From an uncultured Prevotellaceae bacterium (GTDB taxonomy: Bacteria > Bacteroidota > Bacteroidia > Bacteroidales > Muribaculaceae), in assembly GCA_905210415.1 (NCBI GenBank), contig CAJLWM010000083.1, forward strand, positions 1 to 5,740: a stretch of 5,740 bases of DNA, in the 5' to 3' direction. The translations under genes were made by a program, and so were the position numbers. Positions within the stretch are counted from its first letter, which is position 1. Every line of letters begins with the position of its first letter. Positions 5,132 through 5,740 of this stretch are shown here, piece by piece. The notes beneath the pieces are model-generated. The model did not search any database, was not told where the DNA came from, and saw only the letters and a list, made by a program, of their open reading frames with translations.

Positions 5132-5713
5132 TTATAGGTTGTCGCGATAATCGTTGGGGGTATGATTGGTGATGCGCTTAAATAGTTTCACAAAATAAGA
5201 AGGGTCTTTGAAGCCTAAAGAAAAGGCAATCTCTTTAATGCTCGTTTGAGTGTACCGTATTTTTCGTTTCGCTTCAAGCACAATTCGATCGTTGGTTATC
5301 TGGAGAGGTGTGGTGTTGGCGCAAAGCCTTACATACTGAGATAATAATTTTGAAGAAATACCAAGGCGCTTGGCATAGTCTGCCACGTTGTGCATTATAT
5401 GATAATCTTTTTCTACCAACATTTTGAATTGTGTGAATATGCGAGTTGGAGCAATGTTGTGATGCTGACGATGTGAATCTTGTCGTTCTGCAGCACGTTG
5501 CACCTGTATTACGAACTGAAGTATTAATGTTTTTAAATAATCTTCGTGGGCAAAAGCCTCGGTAAGTGTGATTTCGGCGTTTAATTCACTCACGATGTTG
5601 CCTAATTTTACTGCCTCAGTGCTTGAAATATGATGGTGAGGCTTTGTCTCAGTAGTGTTAAAAATACCATATTTTAAGAAGGGATATTCAGTAAATAGTA
5701 TAAAATTAGCCAA
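5132..5713 (-). CDS. AraC-family transcriptional regulator, apparently 5'-truncated by an in-frame stop
   Basis: This 193-aa frame has a clear C-terminal AraC/XylS DNA-binding domain. Helix-turn-helix 1 is at about 109-130 (NVADYAKRLGISSKLLSQYVRL). The linking region is RIVLEAKRKIRYTQTSIKEIA (143-163). Helix-turn-helix 2 is at about 158-179 and ends in the family signature GFKDPSYFVKLFKRITNHTPNDYR (167-190). Residues 1-75 look like the last part of the N-terminal cupin-type sensor domain found in Bacteroidetes AraC proteins, which are usually about 280-300 aa. The beginning of that domain is missing. The only available start is TTG (5713-5711), immediately preceded in frame by TAG (5716-5714). 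Upstream, the same frame reads IRNILSMN to the window edge. It could be a nonsense-mutated or frameshifted pseudogene, or a short regulator with a rare TTG start. The gene is visibly more AT-rich than the operon it faces (about 38% GC in a sampled 60 nt against about 55% in rsmA), which hints at a different origin. Confidence 0.7.
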   Translation of the reverse strand: MANFILFTEYPFLKYGIFNTTETKPHHHISSTEAVKLGNIVSELNAEITLTEAFAHEDYLKTLILQFVIQVQRAAERQDSHRQHHNIAPTRIFTQFKMLVEKDYHIMHNVADYAKRLGISSKLLSQYVRLCANTTPLQITNDRIVLEAKRKIRYTQTSIKEIAFSLGFKDPSYFVKLFKRITNHTPNDYRDNL

Positions 5714-5740
5714 CTAATTCATAGACAAAATGTTGCGAAT

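Overview
The window looks like chromosomal DNA from a member of the Bacteroidales (Bacteroides/Prevotella/Muribaculaceae-like). Three things support this. Two promoters carry the phylum's -7 box TAnnTTTG. Most genes lack a strong Shine-Dalgarno sequence. The protein types are also typical: a 'GLFSVS..QVYF..GNLQ' secreted protein, a KsgA with an NYPYNISS motif IV, and a small 'FKTYE...PLPWRGSS' membrane protein. I cannot place the genus from sequence alone.

Layout. 1-295 is an AT-rich non-coding leader with a good Bacteroidetes promoter (147-178) and a hairpin in the 5' leader (207-229). 296-1297 (+) is a secreted protein of a Bacteroidales family of unknown function, closed by a strong intrinsic terminator (1342-1370). 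1298-1826 has no gene. Most of it is a nested, imperfectly palindromic repeat of about 330 bp (1409-1739), with matching repeat modules in mirror order around two inner hairpins. 1827-2612 (-) is rsmA/ksgA, the 16S rRNA dimethyladenosine transferase. 2613-2822 is the divergent control region, with two -7 boxes on opposite strands fused into one 24-bp palindrome (2705-2728). 2823-5075 (+) is a tight three-gene unit (gaps of 16 and 20 nt): a flippase-like LPG_synthase_TM membrane protein, a single-pass membrane protein of unknown function, and an exported VanX/DdpX-type D-Ala-D-Ala dipeptidase. 5132-5713 (-) is an AraC-family regulator, convergent with the operon. It is more AT-rich than its neighbours and appears to lack its N-terminal part behind an in-frame TAG.

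How the genes may work together. The three-gene unit has an envelope theme: polytopic membrane protein, membrane-anchored protein, and exported peptidoglycan-dipeptide hydrolase. It shares a control region with rsmA, so ribosome maturation and the envelope operon may start from overlapping promoters. I see no defence system, CRISPR array, tRNA, rRNA or transposase gene. The least ordinary items are the nested palindromic element, the symmetric bidirectional promoter and the interrupted AraC gene.
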